Counted from the first letter of the stretch, positions 6,949 through 17,249 are shown. The stretch: DNA of 64,000 bases from Pseudomonadota bacterium (GCA_023442085.1 JAEZMT010000085.1:1-64000), one strand, 5' to 3'. Made by a program: numbers and translations. Notes: generated by a model not told the origin, from the letters alone.

Positions 6949-9282
6949 ATGGACGCTGACGGGATGACGGACAACACGCGCGTTCTTGGCACGCATTGGG
7001 GAACCTATGTGGCCGGGCGTGGCGTTGCCGAGGGGCTGCCGTTGCGGCCCTTCGGACTCGATCCGGATCCCTCGCCCATCGGCTTCGACCTGCCCGCCGC
7101 GCGGCAGGCGCCCGCGCGCATCCTGCGCCCCAGCGTCCGTCGCTCCGTCCTTGAGGGCCGTGCGGACCACCGGGACTTGCGAGGTGCCGAGCCGTTCGTC
7201 GAGGTGGACTGGGACACCGCGCTCGATCTCGTGGCCCGCGAGATCGACCGGGTGCGGGGGCAGCACGGCAATTCGGCCATCTACGGCGGCTCCTACGGCT
7301 GGGCCAGCGCCGGCCGTTTCCACCACGCACAGAGCCAGATCCACCGCTTTCTCAACTGCGCGGGCGGATATACCCGCTCGGTGCAGAACTACAGCTTCGC
7401 GGCGGGAGCCGTGATGCTGCCGCATGTCATCGGGTCCGTGGAAGGGCTCGCGCACAGGCATACGACCTGGCAGTCGATCCGGGGCGGCAGTTCGCTCGTC
7501 GTCCTATTCGGCGGCCTTCCCATCAGAAACGGACAGGTGGATTCAGGCGGCATCGTCCGGCACCGCCTGCGCGACGAGATCCAGGCCTGCAAGGCCTCGG
7601 GCACGCGGTTCGTGCTGGTCTCGCCCATCCGCCAGGATGCCGATCCGGCGATGGAGGCCGAGTGGCTGGCCCTGCGCCCGGCGACCGACGTCGCTCTGAT
7701 GCTTGGGCTTGCCCACGTCCTGATCACCGAAGGGCTTCACGACGAAGCCTTCCTCGCACGCTGCACCGTGGGATTTGACCGCCTCCGGGCCTATGTCCTC
7801 GGCGAAAGCGATGGTTGCCCGAAGACACCGGAATGGGCGAGCGCCATCACGCAGATCGATGCCGACGCCATCCGCGCCTTGGCCCGCGACATGGCCGCCA
7901 ACCAGACCTTCATCATGGTGACCTGGTCGCTTCAGCGCGCCCGCCATGGTGAGCAGCCGATCTGGATGGCCGTGGCCCTCGCGGCTCTTCTCGGCGGCAT
8001 CGGGCTCCCCGGCCGGGGCGTCGCCTTCGGCCATGGGTCCATGGGCAACATCGGGTACGACGACATCGGCCTGTCCTGGCCGTCGGTTCCCCAGGGCGAG
8101 AACCCGGTGACGGACTTCATCCCCGTCGCCCGTATCGCCGACATGCTGCTCCATCCCGGAGAGCCGTTCGACTACGACGGCCAACGCCTTCGCTATCCGG
8201 ACATCCGGCTGGTCTACTGGGCGGGCGGCAACCCGTTCCATCACCACCAGCAGCTCAACCGGCTCATCGAGGCCTGGCGGCGGCCGGAACTCGCCGTCAT
8301 CCACGAGGCCTGGTGGAACGCCACCGCACGGCATGCCGACGTGGTGCTGCCAGTCACGACCTTCATGGAGCGCGACGATATCGTTGCCTCGGGTCGCTCC
8401 GGCGAGTTGATCGCTTCCCGGCGCGTGTGCGAGCCTCCGGGCGAATGCCGGGACGACTTCGCCATCTTCGCCGGCCTCGCCGCGCGCCTCGGCTTCGAAG
8501 AACGCTTCACGGACGGCCGGGACGCGAAAGGCTGGATCTCTTGGCTCTACGAGGATGTGGCGACCCGCGCGGCGGCCGGCGGGCGGCCCCTGCCGGATTT
8601 CGAGCGCTTCTGGTCCGACGGATTTGCCGAACTGGCGCCGCTCGATCCGCCCCGGCCCGAATTCATGTCCCGCTTCTTCGCTGATCCGCTGGCGCATCCG
8701 CTCAGGACGCCATCGGGCAAGATCGAGCTGTTCTCTGAGACCGTGGCGGGCTTCAACTATGACGATTGCCCCGGCCACCCGAGTTGGATCGCGCCGCAGG
8801 AGTGGCTCGGGGCGCCGCTGAGCCGGCGCTTTCCCCTGCACATGCTGTCCAACCAGCCGAGCGACAAGCTGCACAGCCAGTGGGACCATGCTGCCCTTTC
8901 CCGGAGCGGCAAGGTCGCGGATCGCCAGCGCATGCGGATGAACCCGGCCGATGCGGCCGCGCGGGGGTTGAAGTCCGGCGACGTCGCGCGCGCCTTCAAC
9001 GACCGCGGCGCGGTCCTTGCCGGCGTTGAGCTGAGCGCGGATCTCCGTCCGGGCGTCATCGAGCTGCCCACGGGCAGCTGGTTCGATCCCCTCGTTCCGG
9101 GCGAGATCGGCAGCCTCGACAAGCATGGCAACCCCAACGTCCTGACGCAGGATGACGGCACCTCCCGGCTGGCCCAGGGGCCTGCGCCCAACACCTGTCT
9201 CGTCGAGGTGGAGGCATTCGCGGGCGATGTTCCGCCCGTGACCTGCTTCGTTCCGCCGCCGTTCGAGCCACGCCGCCCCTAA
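6949..9282 (+). CDS. molybdopterin oxidoreductase of the DMSO reductase family, BisC-like sulfoxide reductase
   Basis: 777 aa from the ATG at 6949, preceded by GGAGAC; another ATG five codons later is possible. It lacks an N-terminal Fe-S cysteine motif and any twin-arginine signal, so a cytoplasmic BisC/TorZ-like enzyme is likely. The molybdenum-ligand region reads YGGSYGWASAGRFHHA, with Ser115 in the ligand position of the DMSO/TMAO/biotin-sulfoxide reductase group. The C-terminal cofactor-binding lobe is present (HMLSNQPSDKLHSQWDHAALS). Known relatives reduce biotin sulfoxide, methionine sulfoxide or N-oxides. Next to a C-S lyase gene, reduction of a sulfoxide substrate is a reasonable inference. 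Confidence 0.85.
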   Translation: MDADGMTDNTRVLGTHWGTYVAGRGVAEGLPLRPFGLDPDPSPIGFDLPAARQAPARILRPSVRRSVLEGRADHRDLRGAEPFVEVDWDTALDLVAREIDRVRGQHGNSAIYGGSYGWASAGRFHHAQSQIHRFLNCAGGYTRSVQNYSFAAGAVMLPHVIGSVEGLAHRHTTWQSIRGGSSLVVLFGGLPIRNGQVDSGGIVRHRLRDEIQACKASGTRFVLVSPIRQDADPAMEAEWLALRPATDVALMLGLAHVLITEGLHDEAFLARCTVGFDRLRAYVLGESDGCPKTPEWASAITQIDADAIRALARDMAANQTFIMVTWSLQRARHGEQPIWMAVALAALLGGIGLPGRGVAFGHGSMGNIGYDDIGLSWPSVPQGENPVTDFIPVARIADMLLHPGEPFDYDGQRLRYPDIRLVYWAGGNPFHHHQQLNRLIEAWRRPELAVIHEAWWNATARHADVVLPVTTFMERDDIVASGRSGELIASRRVCEPPGECRDDFAIFAGLAARLGFEERFTDGRDAKGWISWLYEDVATRAAAGGRPLPDFERFWSDGFAELAPLDPPRPEFMSRFFADPLAHPLRTPSGKIELFSETVAGFNYDDCPGHPSWIAPQEWLGAPLSRRFPLHMLSNQPSDKLHSQWDHAALSRSGKVADRQRMRMNPADAAARGLKSGDVARAFNDRGAVLAGVELSADLRPGVIELPTGSWFDPLVPGEIGSLDKHGNPNVLTQDDGTSRLAQGPAPNTCLVEVEAFAGDVPPVTCFVPPPFEPRRP

Positions 9283-9348
9283 CGCAATCCCCCGATCACG
9301 AAAGCCGCGAGGCGGCCCGTCAAAAAGCACCCGAGGCGAAAAGCTGGA

Positions 9349-11436
9349 ATGAGCGCGCTGAAAACAAGAGTGGGCGTCGATATCGGCGGCACCTTCACCG
9401 ACATCGCCCTGGAGCATGCCGGTGGCCTTGCGACCTGCAAGGTGCTGACGAACTACAGCCAGCCCGAACAGGCGATCCTGGACGGCATCGTGAAGGCCGC
9501 CCATCAGGCCGGTGTTTCGCTTGAGGACATCGGGCAGGTGATCCACGGCACCACGCTCGTCACCAACGCGCTGATCGAGCGGCGCGGCGCCCGGCTCGCC
9601 TTCATCACCACCGAAGGCTTCCGCGACGTGGTGGAGATGCGCTCGGAGAACCGCTTCGAACAGTATGACCTGAACCTCAGGCTCCCTGCGCCCCTCGTCC
9701 CGCGGCAGGACCGGTTCACCCTCAACGAGCGGGTGGCGGCGGACGGCAGCATCCTCCTGCCCCTCGATCCCGCCGACGTCGCGGCGATGGTCGAGACCAT
9801 CGTTGGCAAGGGGTATGAGGCCGTCGCCATCGGCTTCATCCATGCGTATGCCAACGGCGCGCACGAACGGCAGCTCGCCGACGCCCTGCGCGCCGCCCAG
9901 CCGGACCTCTCGATCTCCCTCTCCTCCGTCATCTCGCCGCAGATGCGCGAGTTCGAGCGGTTCAACACGGTCATCGCCAATGCCTATGTGCAGCCGCAGG
10001 TGGCCGCCTATCTCAACCGGCTTGTGGCCCGCCTGCGCGAGGAGGGCATCACCGCGTCCGTCTTCATGATGCATTCGGGAGGCGGCCTCATCAGCGTGGA
10101 GACGGCGGCCGCGCAGCCGGTGCGCCTGCTGGAGTCCGGACCTGCCGGAGGCGCGATCTTCGCGGCGGAATTCGCCCGCGCGCACGGGCTGGACACGGTG
10201 GTCTCCTTCGACATGGGCGGCACCACCGCGAAGATCTGCCTGATCGAGGAGGGCACCCCCAAGACCGCCAACAGTTTCGAGGTGGCGCGCACCTACCGGT
10301 TCAAGAAGGGCTCCGGCATGCCGGTCTCCACCCCCGTCGTGGAGATGGTGGAGATCGGTGCCGGCGGCGGCTCGATCGCCTCCGTCGACGCCATGGGGCG
10401 GATTCAGGTGGGTCCGCGCTCTGCCGCCTCGGAGCCCGGGCCCGCGTGCTACCAGCGCGGCGGCGTGGAGCCGACCGTCACGGATGCGAACCTGCTTCTG
10501 GGCCGCCTGGACCCCGACAATTTCGCCGGCGGCGACATCCCCCTTTCGGTGGCCGATGCTGAACGGGCGATGGCTGCGCGGCTCGGCGCGGCAACCGGCC
10601 TTGCGCCCCCCGACGCGGCGTTCGGCGTCACCGAGATGGTCGACGAGAACATGGCGAACGCGGCGCGGGCGCACGCGGTGGAGAACGGCCGCGACATTGC
10701 TGCCTTCACGATGATCGCCTTCGGCGGGGGCGCGCCGCTGCATGCCTGCCGGCAGTGCGAGAAGCTCGGCATCGATACGCTGCTCATTCCGCCGGGCGCG
10801 GGGGTAGGCTCGGCCATCGGCTTCCTGCGGGCGCCGTTCAGCTATGAGGCGAGCCGAGGCCTGTTCCAGCGCCTCGACGACTTCGACGAAACCATAGTGA
10901 ACGCCGTTCTGCGCCAGCTTGAGGCGGAGGCGCGCGCCTTCGTGGTCGCGGGGGCCGGTGACGCGCCGACGCAGAACCGCCTCACCGCCTTCATGCGCTA
11001 CGCCGGCCAGGGCTGGGAAATTCCCGTCATCCTGCCGTTCCGGACGTTCTCCCCGGCCGATCGCGACATGATCCGCGGTGCCTTCGAGACCACCTATCGC
11101 AAGCTCTTCGGCAGGACCATCGACGGGCTGGCCATCGAGATCACCAACTGGTCGCTCATGGTCGCTGCGACACGCGAAGCGCCCGCCGCCGTCACCCGCC
11201 GGGAACCAGAGGGCACGCCGCCACCCCAGGCGCCACGGCGCTTCTTCGACGCCGCCTTGCGCAGGATGGTGGACGCCGCCGAGGTCCGGCGTTCCGACAT
11301 GACGCCGGGCGCCCGCATTCAGGGGCCGGCGGTGATCGTCGAGAACGAGACGTCCACGGTCGTCACATCCGCATTCTCGGCGGTCGGCCAGGCGGATGGC
11401 AGCCTTCTGCTGGTACGGACGGGAGAGCGGGCATGA
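9349..11436 (+). CDS. hyuA: hydantoinase/oxoprolinase subunit A
   Basis: 695 aa, the usual HyuA length. The N-terminus VGVDIGGTFTDIALEH and a second phosphate-loop-like stretch VVSFDMGGTTAKICLIEEG (about residue 285) mark the ASKHA-type ATP-binding fold. Family members hydrolyse 5-oxoproline or hydantoins with ATP, or form the core of acetone/acetophenone carboxylases. The pair with hyuB, overlapping ATGA, is the standard two-subunit arrangement. No gamma subunit of the acetone carboxylase type is seen, which favours a hydrolase. Confidence 0.9.
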   Translation: MSALKTRVGVDIGGTFTDIALEHAGGLATCKVLTNYSQPEQAILDGIVKAAHQAGVSLEDIGQVIHGTTLVTNALIERRGARLAFITTEGFRDVVEMRSENRFEQYDLNLRLPAPLVPRQDRFTLNERVAADGSILLPLDPADVAAMVETIVGKGYEAVAIGFIHAYANGAHERQLADALRAAQPDLSISLSSVISPQMREFERFNTVIANAYVQPQVAAYLNRLVARLREEGITASVFMMHSGGGLISVETAAAQPVRLLESGPAGGAIFAAEFARAHGLDTVVSFDMGGTTAKICLIEEGTPKTANSFEVARTYRFKKGSGMPVSTPVVEMVEIGAGGGSIASVDAMGRIQVGPRSAASEPGPACYQRGGVEPTVTDANLLLGRLDPDNFAGGDIPLSVADAERAMAARLGAATGLAPPDAAFGVTEMVDENMANAARAHAVENGRDIAAFTMIAFGGGAPLHACRQCEKLGIDTLLIPPGAGVGSAIGFLRAPFSYEASRGLFQRLDDFDETIVNAVLRQLEAEARAFVVAGAGDAPTQNRLTAFMRYAGQGWEIPVILPFRTFSPADRDMIRGAFETTYRKLFGRTIDGLAIEITNWSLMVAATREAPAAVTRREPEGTPPPQAPRRFFDAALRRMVDAAEVRRSDMTPGARIQGPAVIVENETSTVVTSAFSAVGQADGSLLLVRTGERA

Positions 11437-13091
11437 GCGCGTCGGTGATCGACCACCAGATCATGTGGAGCCGGCTGATCGCGGTCGTCGAGGAGCAGGC
11501 GACCACGCTCATCCGAACCGCCTTCTCCACCTCCGTGCGCGAGGCCGGCGATCTCTCGGCCGGGCTGTTCGACCGGCGCGGGCGGATGATTGCCCAGGCC
11601 GTCACCGGCACCCCGGGGCACGTCAACGCCATGGCCGAGAGCGTCGGGCATTTCTTGCGCGAAATCGGCAGCGCGAACATCTGCGAGCGCGATGTCTACC
11701 TCACCAACGACCCGTGGATGGGCACGGGCCACCTGCATGACATCACCGTGGTGTCGCCCTCCTTCCGCGAGGGGGTGCATATCGGCTTCTTCGCCTGCAC
11801 GGCCCATGTGGTGGACATCGGCGGCCGTGGGTTCGGTCCCGACGGCAACGACGTCTATGAAGAGGGCCTTCAGATCCCCATCATGAAGTTCGCCGCCCGG
11901 GGCGAGGTCTCCCCGGTGCTGCTGAAGTTCGTGCGCGCCAACGTCCGCGAGCCCGATCAGGTGGTGGGCGACCTGTATTCCCTCGCCGCCTGCAACGAGG
12001 CCGGCGACCGCCGCCTCCAGGCGATGATGGACGAGTTCCGGATCGCCGACATCGATCATCTGTCCGACTACATCATCGACGCCAGCCGGGCGGCGACGCA
12101 CGACGCCATCTCGCGCCTGCCATCGGGCACCTTCACCAATGCCATGCGCGTGGACGGCTACGACGTGCCGGTGGACATGCAGGTCGCGCTCTCCATCGAG
12201 GGCGGGCGGCTCAAGGCGGATTTCGCGGGCACCAGCGAGATGAGCCGCTTCGGCGTCAACGTGCCGGAGGTCTACACCCGGGCCTATGCCTGCTACGGCC
12301 TGAAGTGCGCCATCGCGCCCGACGTGCCAAACAACGCGGGCTCGCTCGAGCCGTTCGAAGTCGTTGCGCCAGAAGGCTGCATCCTCGCCGCGCGGCGCCC
12401 GGCGCCCGTGTCCACGCGGCACGTCATCGGCCATCTGGTGCCGGATGTTGTGCTGGGCGCGTTGCACAAGGCGGCTCCCGGCCTCGTTCCGGCGGAGGGC
12501 GCGAGCGCCCTGTGGAACATCCAGATCTCCGCCCGCCCCGCCGGAGGAGAGACCGGCCGGACGGCGCAGGTGCTGATGTTCAATTCCGGCGGCACGGGCG
12601 CGCGCCCGGCGATCGACGGGCTGAGCGCCACGGCCTTTCCCTCCGGCGTGAAGACCATGAGCGTCGAGGCCACCGAGCAGGTGGGGCCGATCATCGTCTG
12701 GCGGAAAGATCTGCGGGAGGGGTCCGGCGGCGCCGGGGAGTTCCGGGGCGGGCTCGGCCAGACCATCGAGATCGAGCCGCGCGCGGGGTACGAGTTTTTC
12801 TTCAATGCGATGTTCGACCGCATCGACCACCCCGCGCGGGGACGCGAGGGAGGCCTTGAGGGCGCGCCGGGCTTCGTGCGGCTGGCCAATGGCACGCCGC
12901 TGAAGGGCAAGGGGCGCCAGAAGGTCGGCCCCGGCCAGCGCCTCGTCCTTGGCCTGCCCGGCGGCGGCGGATATGGCGACCCGGGCAAGCGCGCCCGCGA
13001 AGAGGTTCGCAACGACATCGCATCCGGCTACGTGACGGCGGATGCGGCCCGCAGGGACTACGGGCTGGAGATCGAGGAGGATAACGGATGA
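11433..13091 (+). CDS. hyuB: hydantoinase/oxoprolinase subunit B
   Basis: 552 aa HyuB. It begins [44 protein letters not shown], typical of the family, with the conserved [18 protein letters not shown] near residues 90-107 and the glycine-rich C-terminus [12 protein letters not shown]. It is the partner of HyuA in an ATP-dependent amidohydrolase. It overlaps hyuA and the next SDR gene by four bases each, so the three are co-translated. Confidence 0.9.
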   Translation: MSASVIDHQIMWSRLIAVVEEQATTLIRTAFSTSVREAGDLSAGLFDRRGRMIAQAVTGTPGHVNAMAESVGHFLREIGSANICERDVYLTNDPWMGTGHLHDITVVSPSFREGVHIGFFACTAHVVDIGGRGFGPDGNDVYEEGLQIPIMKFAARGEVSPVLLKFVRANVREPDQVVGDLYSLAACNEAGDRRLQAMMDEFRIADIDHLSDYIIDASRAATHDAISRLPSGTFTNAMRVDGYDVPVDMQVALSIEGGRLKADFAGTSEMSRFGVNVPEVYTRAYACYGLKCAIAPDVPNNAGSLEPFEVVAPEGCILAARRPAPVSTRHVIGHLVPDVVLGALHKAAPGLVPAEGASALWNIQISARPAGGETGRTAQVLMFNSGGTGARPAIDGLSATAFPSGVKTMSVEATEQVGPIIVWRKDLREGSGGAGEFRGGLGQTIEIEPRAGYEFFFNAMFDRIDHPARGREGGLEGAPGFVRLANGTPLKGKGRQKVGPGQRLVLGLPGGGGYGDPGKRAREEVRNDIASGYVTADAARRDYGLEIEEDNG

Positions 13092-13840
13092 GCGAAAAGG
13101 CAATCGCGCTGGTGACGGGCGCCTCGCAGGGGATCGGCCTCGCCTGTGCCGAGGCCCTGCTGGAGCAGGGCGTCTTCGTGGTGCTGAGCGACATCAATGC
13201 GGAAGGCGTGGAAGCGGCGTCGACGCGCCTTGGCGAGGGGACAGACTTCATCGTCTGCGACATGGGCGATGCGGCGGCCATCGCGGCCATGTTCGACCAG
13301 ATCGAAGAGAAGCACGGCGCCGTATCCATCCTCGTGAACAATGCCGGCATCGCCGTGCCCCAGCCGTTTCTCGAAACCACCGAGGCGAATTTCCGCAAGG
13401 TGCTCGATGTCAATCTGGTCGGCGTGTTCCTGGCCACCCAGCGGGCGGCGCAAAGCATGATCGCCTGCGGCATCGAGGGTTCCATCGTCAACATGTCCTC
13501 GGTCAACGCCGTGGTCGCCATTCCGACCATCGCGGCATACTGCGCCTCCAAGGGCGGCATCATGCAGCTGACGAAGGCGGCCTCGCTGGCCCTCGCCCCG
13601 CACAACATCCGCGTCAACGCGGTCGGGCCGGGCTCCATCGACACCGAGATGATGGCCGGCGTGAATGCCAATCCTGCCGCCATGAACATGGTCATGTCCC
13701 GCACGCCGCTGAAACGCATGGGAACGCCGCGGGAAATCGGCGACGTGGTCGCCTTCCTCGCCAGCCCCAAGGCCAGCTACATCACGGGCCAGACCATCTA
13801 TGTGGACGGCGGCCGGCTGGGCATGAACTACACCTGCTGA
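13088..13840 (+). CDS. short-chain dehydrogenase/reductase
   Basis: 250 aa classical SDR: nucleotide-binding TGASQGIG (residues 10-17), NNAG near 84, and catalytic Ser137/138, Tyr151 and Lys155 (YCASK). An acidic residue after the second strand (LSDIN) favours NAD over NADP. It starts inside the last codons of hyuB and probably oxidises a hydroxy acid or alcohol intermediate of the pathway. The exact substrate cannot be read. Confidence 0.88.
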   Translation: MSEKAIALVTGASQGIGLACAEALLEQGVFVVLSDINAEGVEAASTRLGEGTDFIVCDMGDAAAIAAMFDQIEEKHGAVSILVNNAGIAVPQPFLETTEANFRKVLDVNLVGVFLATQRAAQSMIACGIEGSIVNMSSVNAVVAIPTIAAYCASKGGIMQLTKAASLALAPHNIRVNAVGPGSIDTEMMAGVNANPAAMNMVMSRTPLKRMGTPREIGDVVAFLASPKASYITGQTIYVDGGRLGMNYTC

Positions 13841-13872
13841 TCGCGGCATCCCGCGCGCGGGACCGGCCCGAC

Positions 13873-13900
13873 ATGCGGTGCGGGCCGCCCCGCACCGCAT
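13873..13900 (+). terminator. perfect 12-bp hairpin between SDR and C-S lyase genes
   Basis: ATGCGGTGCGGG and CCCGCACCGCAT pair perfectly around a four-base CCGC loop, starting 32 bases after the SDR stop and ending 25 bases before the next ATG. There is no U-run. It may be a terminator, a REP-like element, or a structure that protects the upstream mRNA and lowers expression of the next gene. Confidence 0.5.
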
Positions 13901-13925
13901 CCCCTCACGCCTCCCAGGTACAGAC

Positions 13926-15104
13926 ATGTCGAACACGGGCCCCTTCAACTTGAAGAACACCCTCGTCCATGGCGGGCGCGCGCAGGCGGGGAGCGGCCGT
14001 CTCGTCAATCCGCCGATCGAGATCGGCTCCACTCTGCTGTTCGATACGCTGGCCGATTTCGAGGGGGCGCGCGAGGGGCGTTACGAGAGCGGAACGCTCT
14101 ACTACGGGCGCTACGGCACGTCGGCGAGCTTCCACCTCGAAGAGCTGATGGCGGAGCTGGAGGCCGGCCATGGATGCACCATCGTCTCCTCCGGCGTGGC
14201 CGCGATCTCGGCCGCGCTGATCGGCACGACGAAGGCCGGCGACCACGTGCTCGTGGCCGACCACGTCTACGGCAACACCCGCGGGTTCTGCGACCAGATC
14301 CTGACGCGCATGGGCATCGAGGTCGAATATTATGATCCCGCGCTCGGTGCCGGCATCGCCGCCCTGATGCGGGCGAACACGCGCGCCATCATGTTCGAGG
14401 CGCCGGGCTCGGGAACATTCGAGTTTCCCGACATCCGGGGCATCGCCGAAGCCGCTACAGCGCGCGGCGTGGTGACCATCCTCGACGGAACCTGGGCAAC
14501 GCCGGTCTTCTGCCAGCCCTTGCGCCTCGGGGTGGATGTGGTGGTGCATTCGGGCTCGAAATACATCGGCGGCCATTCCGACAGCATGATCGGCCTGGTG
14601 ATCTGCAACGAGAAGACCCATTTGCCGATCCGCAAGGCGGCTATGGCGCTCGGCGAAAAGCCGGGCGCGCAGGAGGTGCATCTTACGCTGCGCGGCCTTC
14701 GGACGCTCGAGATGCGGATGCAGCGGGTCAACACGGTGGGCACCACGGTTGCCACCTGGTTGCGGAACCAGCCGCAGGTGGCGCGGGTGCTCCATCCCGC
14801 CTTCGACGAGTGCCCCGGCAGCGCCTTCTGGAAGCGTGATTTCACCGGCGCGGCGGGCCTCTTCGGTGTCATCTTCAAGACCACGAGTGATGAACGTATC
14901 CAGCAGTTCGTGGACACCCTGGAGATGTTCGGCATCGGCGTGAGCTGGGGCGGCTACGAGAGCCTCGTGCTGCCGGTGAAGCCGACGCGCACCGCCGTTC
15001 CCTGGACGGAGAGCGGCCAGCTGGTGCGCTTCAACATCGGCTTCGAAGACACTTCCTCTCTCATCGCGGATCTGGCGGCTGCCCTGCCGATCCTCGACAA
15101 CTGA
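13926..15104 (+). CDS. PLP-dependent Cys/Met metabolism enzyme, cystathionine beta-lyase-like
   Basis: 392 aa, fold-type I PLP enzyme of the Cys/Met metabolism family. The Schiff-base lysine is Lys212 in VVHSGSKYIGGHSD; the substrate/PLP tyrosine motif YYGRYGTSA is near residue 59. VVTILDGTWATP (near 180-191) supplies the aspartate that holds the pyridine nitrogen. Relatives split C-S bonds (cystathionine, lanthionine, S-alkylcysteines) to a thiol, pyruvate and ammonia. Its place after a sulfoxide reductase and HyuAB argues for a catabolic rather than methionine-biosynthetic role. The start follows a weak AGG; an in-frame start 48 bases upstream is less likely. Confidence 0.87.
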   Translation: MSNTGPFNLKNTLVHGGRAQAGSGRLVNPPIEIGSTLLFDTLADFEGAREGRYESGTLYYGRYGTSASFHLEELMAELEAGHGCTIVSSGVAAISAALIGTTKAGDHVLVADHVYGNTRGFCDQILTRMGIEVEYYDPALGAGIAALMRANTRAIMFEAPGSGTFEFPDIRGIAEAATARGVVTILDGTWATPVFCQPLRLGVDVVVHSGSKYIGGHSDSMIGLVICNEKTHLPIRKAAMALGEKPGAQEVHLTLRGLRTLEMRMQRVNTVGTTVATWLRNQPQVARVLHPAFDECPGSAFWKRDFTGAAGLFGVIFKTTSDERIQQFVDTLEMFGIGVSWGGYESLVLPVKPTRTAVPWTESGQLVRFNIGFEDTSSLIADLAAALPILDN

Positions 15105-15115
15105 CCGAGGCCGAC

Positions 15116-15751
15116 ATGACCAACAGGATCGACCATTTCGTGATCGGCGCCCAATCCCTGGAGCAGGGCGTGGACCACCTTCGCACGGCGCTGGGTGTCA
15201 CCGTCCCCCGCGGCAGCAAGCACACGACCATGGGCACGCATAATTGCGTGATGCAGGGCGGCAACGAGAGCTTCCTCGAGATCCTTGCCATTGACCCCGA
15301 GGGCGTCGATCCCGGCCGGCGCCGGTGGTTCTCGATGGATGACCCGTGGACGCAGGCGCGGATCGCCGAACGTCCGCGCCCGCTCTGCTGGGTGGTCGGG
15401 ACGGACGACCTCGACGCGCTCGTGGCATCGAGCCCCGTCGATCTCGGCGAAATCGTGCTCTTCCAGCGCGGCGATCGGACGTGGCGCATCACCATTCCGG
15501 CCGATGGGCACCTGCCCGAGGCGGGCCTGCTCCCCGCCTTCATCCAGTGGTCCCCCGGCCCGCACCCCAGCACCAATCATCAGGATCTGGGGGTTCGCCT
15601 GCAGCGGATCATCCTGACGACGCCGACACCGGCGTCCCTTTCGCGGCAGCTGGAGGCGCTGAGGATCGACCATCTCGCCGAGGTGCGGCAGGGCGCGACC
15701 GGCATCGCCTTCGAGATGGCGACGCCATTGGGTACCGTCACTCTGGAATAG
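15116..15751 (+). CDS. Glyoxalase_3-type VOC-fold protein
   Basis: 211 aa. It begins NRIDHFVIGAQSLEQGVDHL and continues with MGTHNCVMQGGNESFLEILAIDP, the pattern of the Glyoxalase-like domain family in the vicinal oxygen chelate superfamily. The opening histidine (His6) and a glutamate in FLEIL are plausible metal ligands. It starts 11 bases after the lyase stop and is the last gene of the run. Proteins of this type are often next to catabolic operons, but few have a known reaction. Confidence 0.7.
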   Translation: MTNRIDHFVIGAQSLEQGVDHLRTALGVTVPRGSKHTTMGTHNCVMQGGNESFLEILAIDPEGVDPGRRRWFSMDDPWTQARIAERPRPLCWVVGTDDLDALVASSPVDLGEIVLFQRGDRTWRITIPADGHLPEAGLLPAFIQWSPGPHPSTNHQDLGVRLQRIILTTPTPASLSRQLEALRIDHLAEVRQGATGIAFEMATPLGTVTLE

Positions 15752-16004
15752 TGCCGGGTGGCCTCCGGGGCGCGCAACAACTTCTGCGGCACGCGCCCGC
15801 TTTACCTAACGTGATCTAACGGAACCACTTGCACGTTTCATAAAAAACAACCAACCGCTTGGGCGGCGGTATTCTATAGCTTTTTCCTATCTGCGGACGC
15901 ACGTCGAACGAAGAAAAGCGATGGTGAATTAGCGCGCCGTGCGTTACCCGGTACGTTAAGAGCCGGCGTGACGACGCCTGATCGCTCTCGTCACAGTCAA
16001 GATT

Positions 16005-17111
16005 ATGGATTTCGTTTTGGACAGCGTCGCCAGAGAGAACGATCGGGTCGCGGCGCTTGCCAGCTTCGACATGCTTGATAGTCCGCGGGAGCAGGACTTT
16101 GACGCAATCGCCGAGCTGGCCTCCCGCATCTGCGAGACCCCCATCGCGGTCGTGAACCTGGTCGCGGAAGATCGGCAGTTCTTCAAGGCCGAGGTCGGCC
16201 TTGGGGTGCGGGAGACGCCCCTCGACAGCTCATTCTGCGCCAAGGCGATTCTGGAGCACGAGTTTCTTCTCGTGCCCGACGCCACCCTCGACCCACGCTT
16301 CGCCTGCAATCCCCTCGTCACCGGGGAGCCGAAGCTGCGATTTTACGCGGGCGCGCTGCTGAAGACGTCTGACGGCCACGCAATCGGCACCGTCTGCGTG
16401 CTCGATTACCGGCCACGGGCGCTGACCCAGCTTCAGCAGGACACGCTCCGGGTTCTGGCCCGCCAGGCGATGCGGCAGCTGGAGCTGAAGAAGGCCCTTC
16501 GCGAGCGCGACGAAGCGCAGAGGCAGCAGGCGCTGCTCAACGCCGAGATTTCGCACCGGATGAAGAACACGCTGGCGATGGTGCAGGCCATCGCGATCCA
16601 GACCCTCAAGGGCGTAACCGAGCGGAACGCGGTCGAAGCCTTCACCCGCCGCATCGCGGCGATGGGCAGCGCGCATGACCAGCTCCTCCAGCAGGACTGG
16701 ACCGCCGCCTCCCTGATTGCAGTCGTGCGACCGATGCTGGACCTCCACGGGGATGGCGGCCGGATCGAGACGAGGGGGCCTGACGTCGAGCTCGGCCCGA
16801 GAGCCACCGTCTACATCTCGCTCCTCCTCCATGAACTGGCGACGAACGCCACGAAGTACGGCGCATTGTCGGCCCCGGACGGGAAGGTCGACCTCTCCTG
16901 GGCGATCGATGACAGCGCTGGAGAGCCCGAGCTGCGCATGGTCTGGCGGGAAACGGGAGGACCGATCGTGACCGAGCCCAGCCGCCAGAATTTCGGCTCC
17001 CGCCTGATCGAGATGGGCCTGCTCGGCAAGGGCGGCGTGGTCAAGCAATGGCTGCCCGACGGGCTCACCGCGCATTTCGCGGCGACGCTGGCGGACATCC
17101 GACGTCGCTAG
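16005..17111 (+). CDS. GAF-domain sensor histidine kinase, HWE/HisKA_2 type
   Basis: 368 aa, soluble, without membrane segments. Residues about 20-165 form a GAF domain (ETPIAVVNLVAEDRQFFKAEVGL, the cytosolic redox/light-sensor class). Then comes the phosphoacceptor helix with His184 (EISHRMKNTLAMVQ) and an ATPase domain whose N-box reads HELATNATKYGAL, diagnostic of HWE/HisKA_2 kinases common in alphaproteobacteria. No response regulator is adjacent, so it is an orphan kinase. Such kinases often feed the general stress response, but that is not shown here. Confidence 0.85.
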   Translation: MDFVLDSVARENDRVAALASFDMLDSPREQDFDAIAELASRICETPIAVVNLVAEDRQFFKAEVGLGVRETPLDSSFCAKAILEHEFLLVPDATLDPRFACNPLVTGEPKLRFYAGALLKTSDGHAIGTVCVLDYRPRALTQLQQDTLRVLARQAMRQLELKKALRERDEAQRQQALLNAEISHRMKNTLAMVQAIAIQTLKGVTERNAVEAFTRRIAAMGSAHDQLLQQDWTAASLIAVVRPMLDLHGDGGRIETRGPDVELGPRATVYISLLLHELATNATKYGALSAPDGKVDLSWAIDDSAGEPELRMVWRETGGPIVTEPSRQNFGSRLIEMGLLGKGGVVKQWLPDGLTAHFAATLADIRRR

Positions 17112-17249
17112 ACCGGCGTCGCCCCACCCATCGGGCTCAGAATGGTATTGGGGGGTCGATCCGGCCGCAGCAGCACCTCCCCGTCGTTTCGGCAATGATC
17201 GGGACGAAAGTCAGGGCCAGGGTGCCGATGCCGGCTGGACAAGGCCTCT

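Noticed and set aside
7543..10743. A 1066-codon minus-strand open frame across the molybdoenzyme and hyuA genes
   Set aside because: It is antisense to two clear protein families and is Arg/His/Gly-rich with no recognisable domain, a usual shadow in GC-rich DNA.
15821..15842. A general-stress (EcfG-type) promoter before the HWE kinase, from GGAAC followed by CGTTT
   Set aside because: The boxes are only eight bases apart, while this promoter class needs about 16-17, and the second box is not in place.
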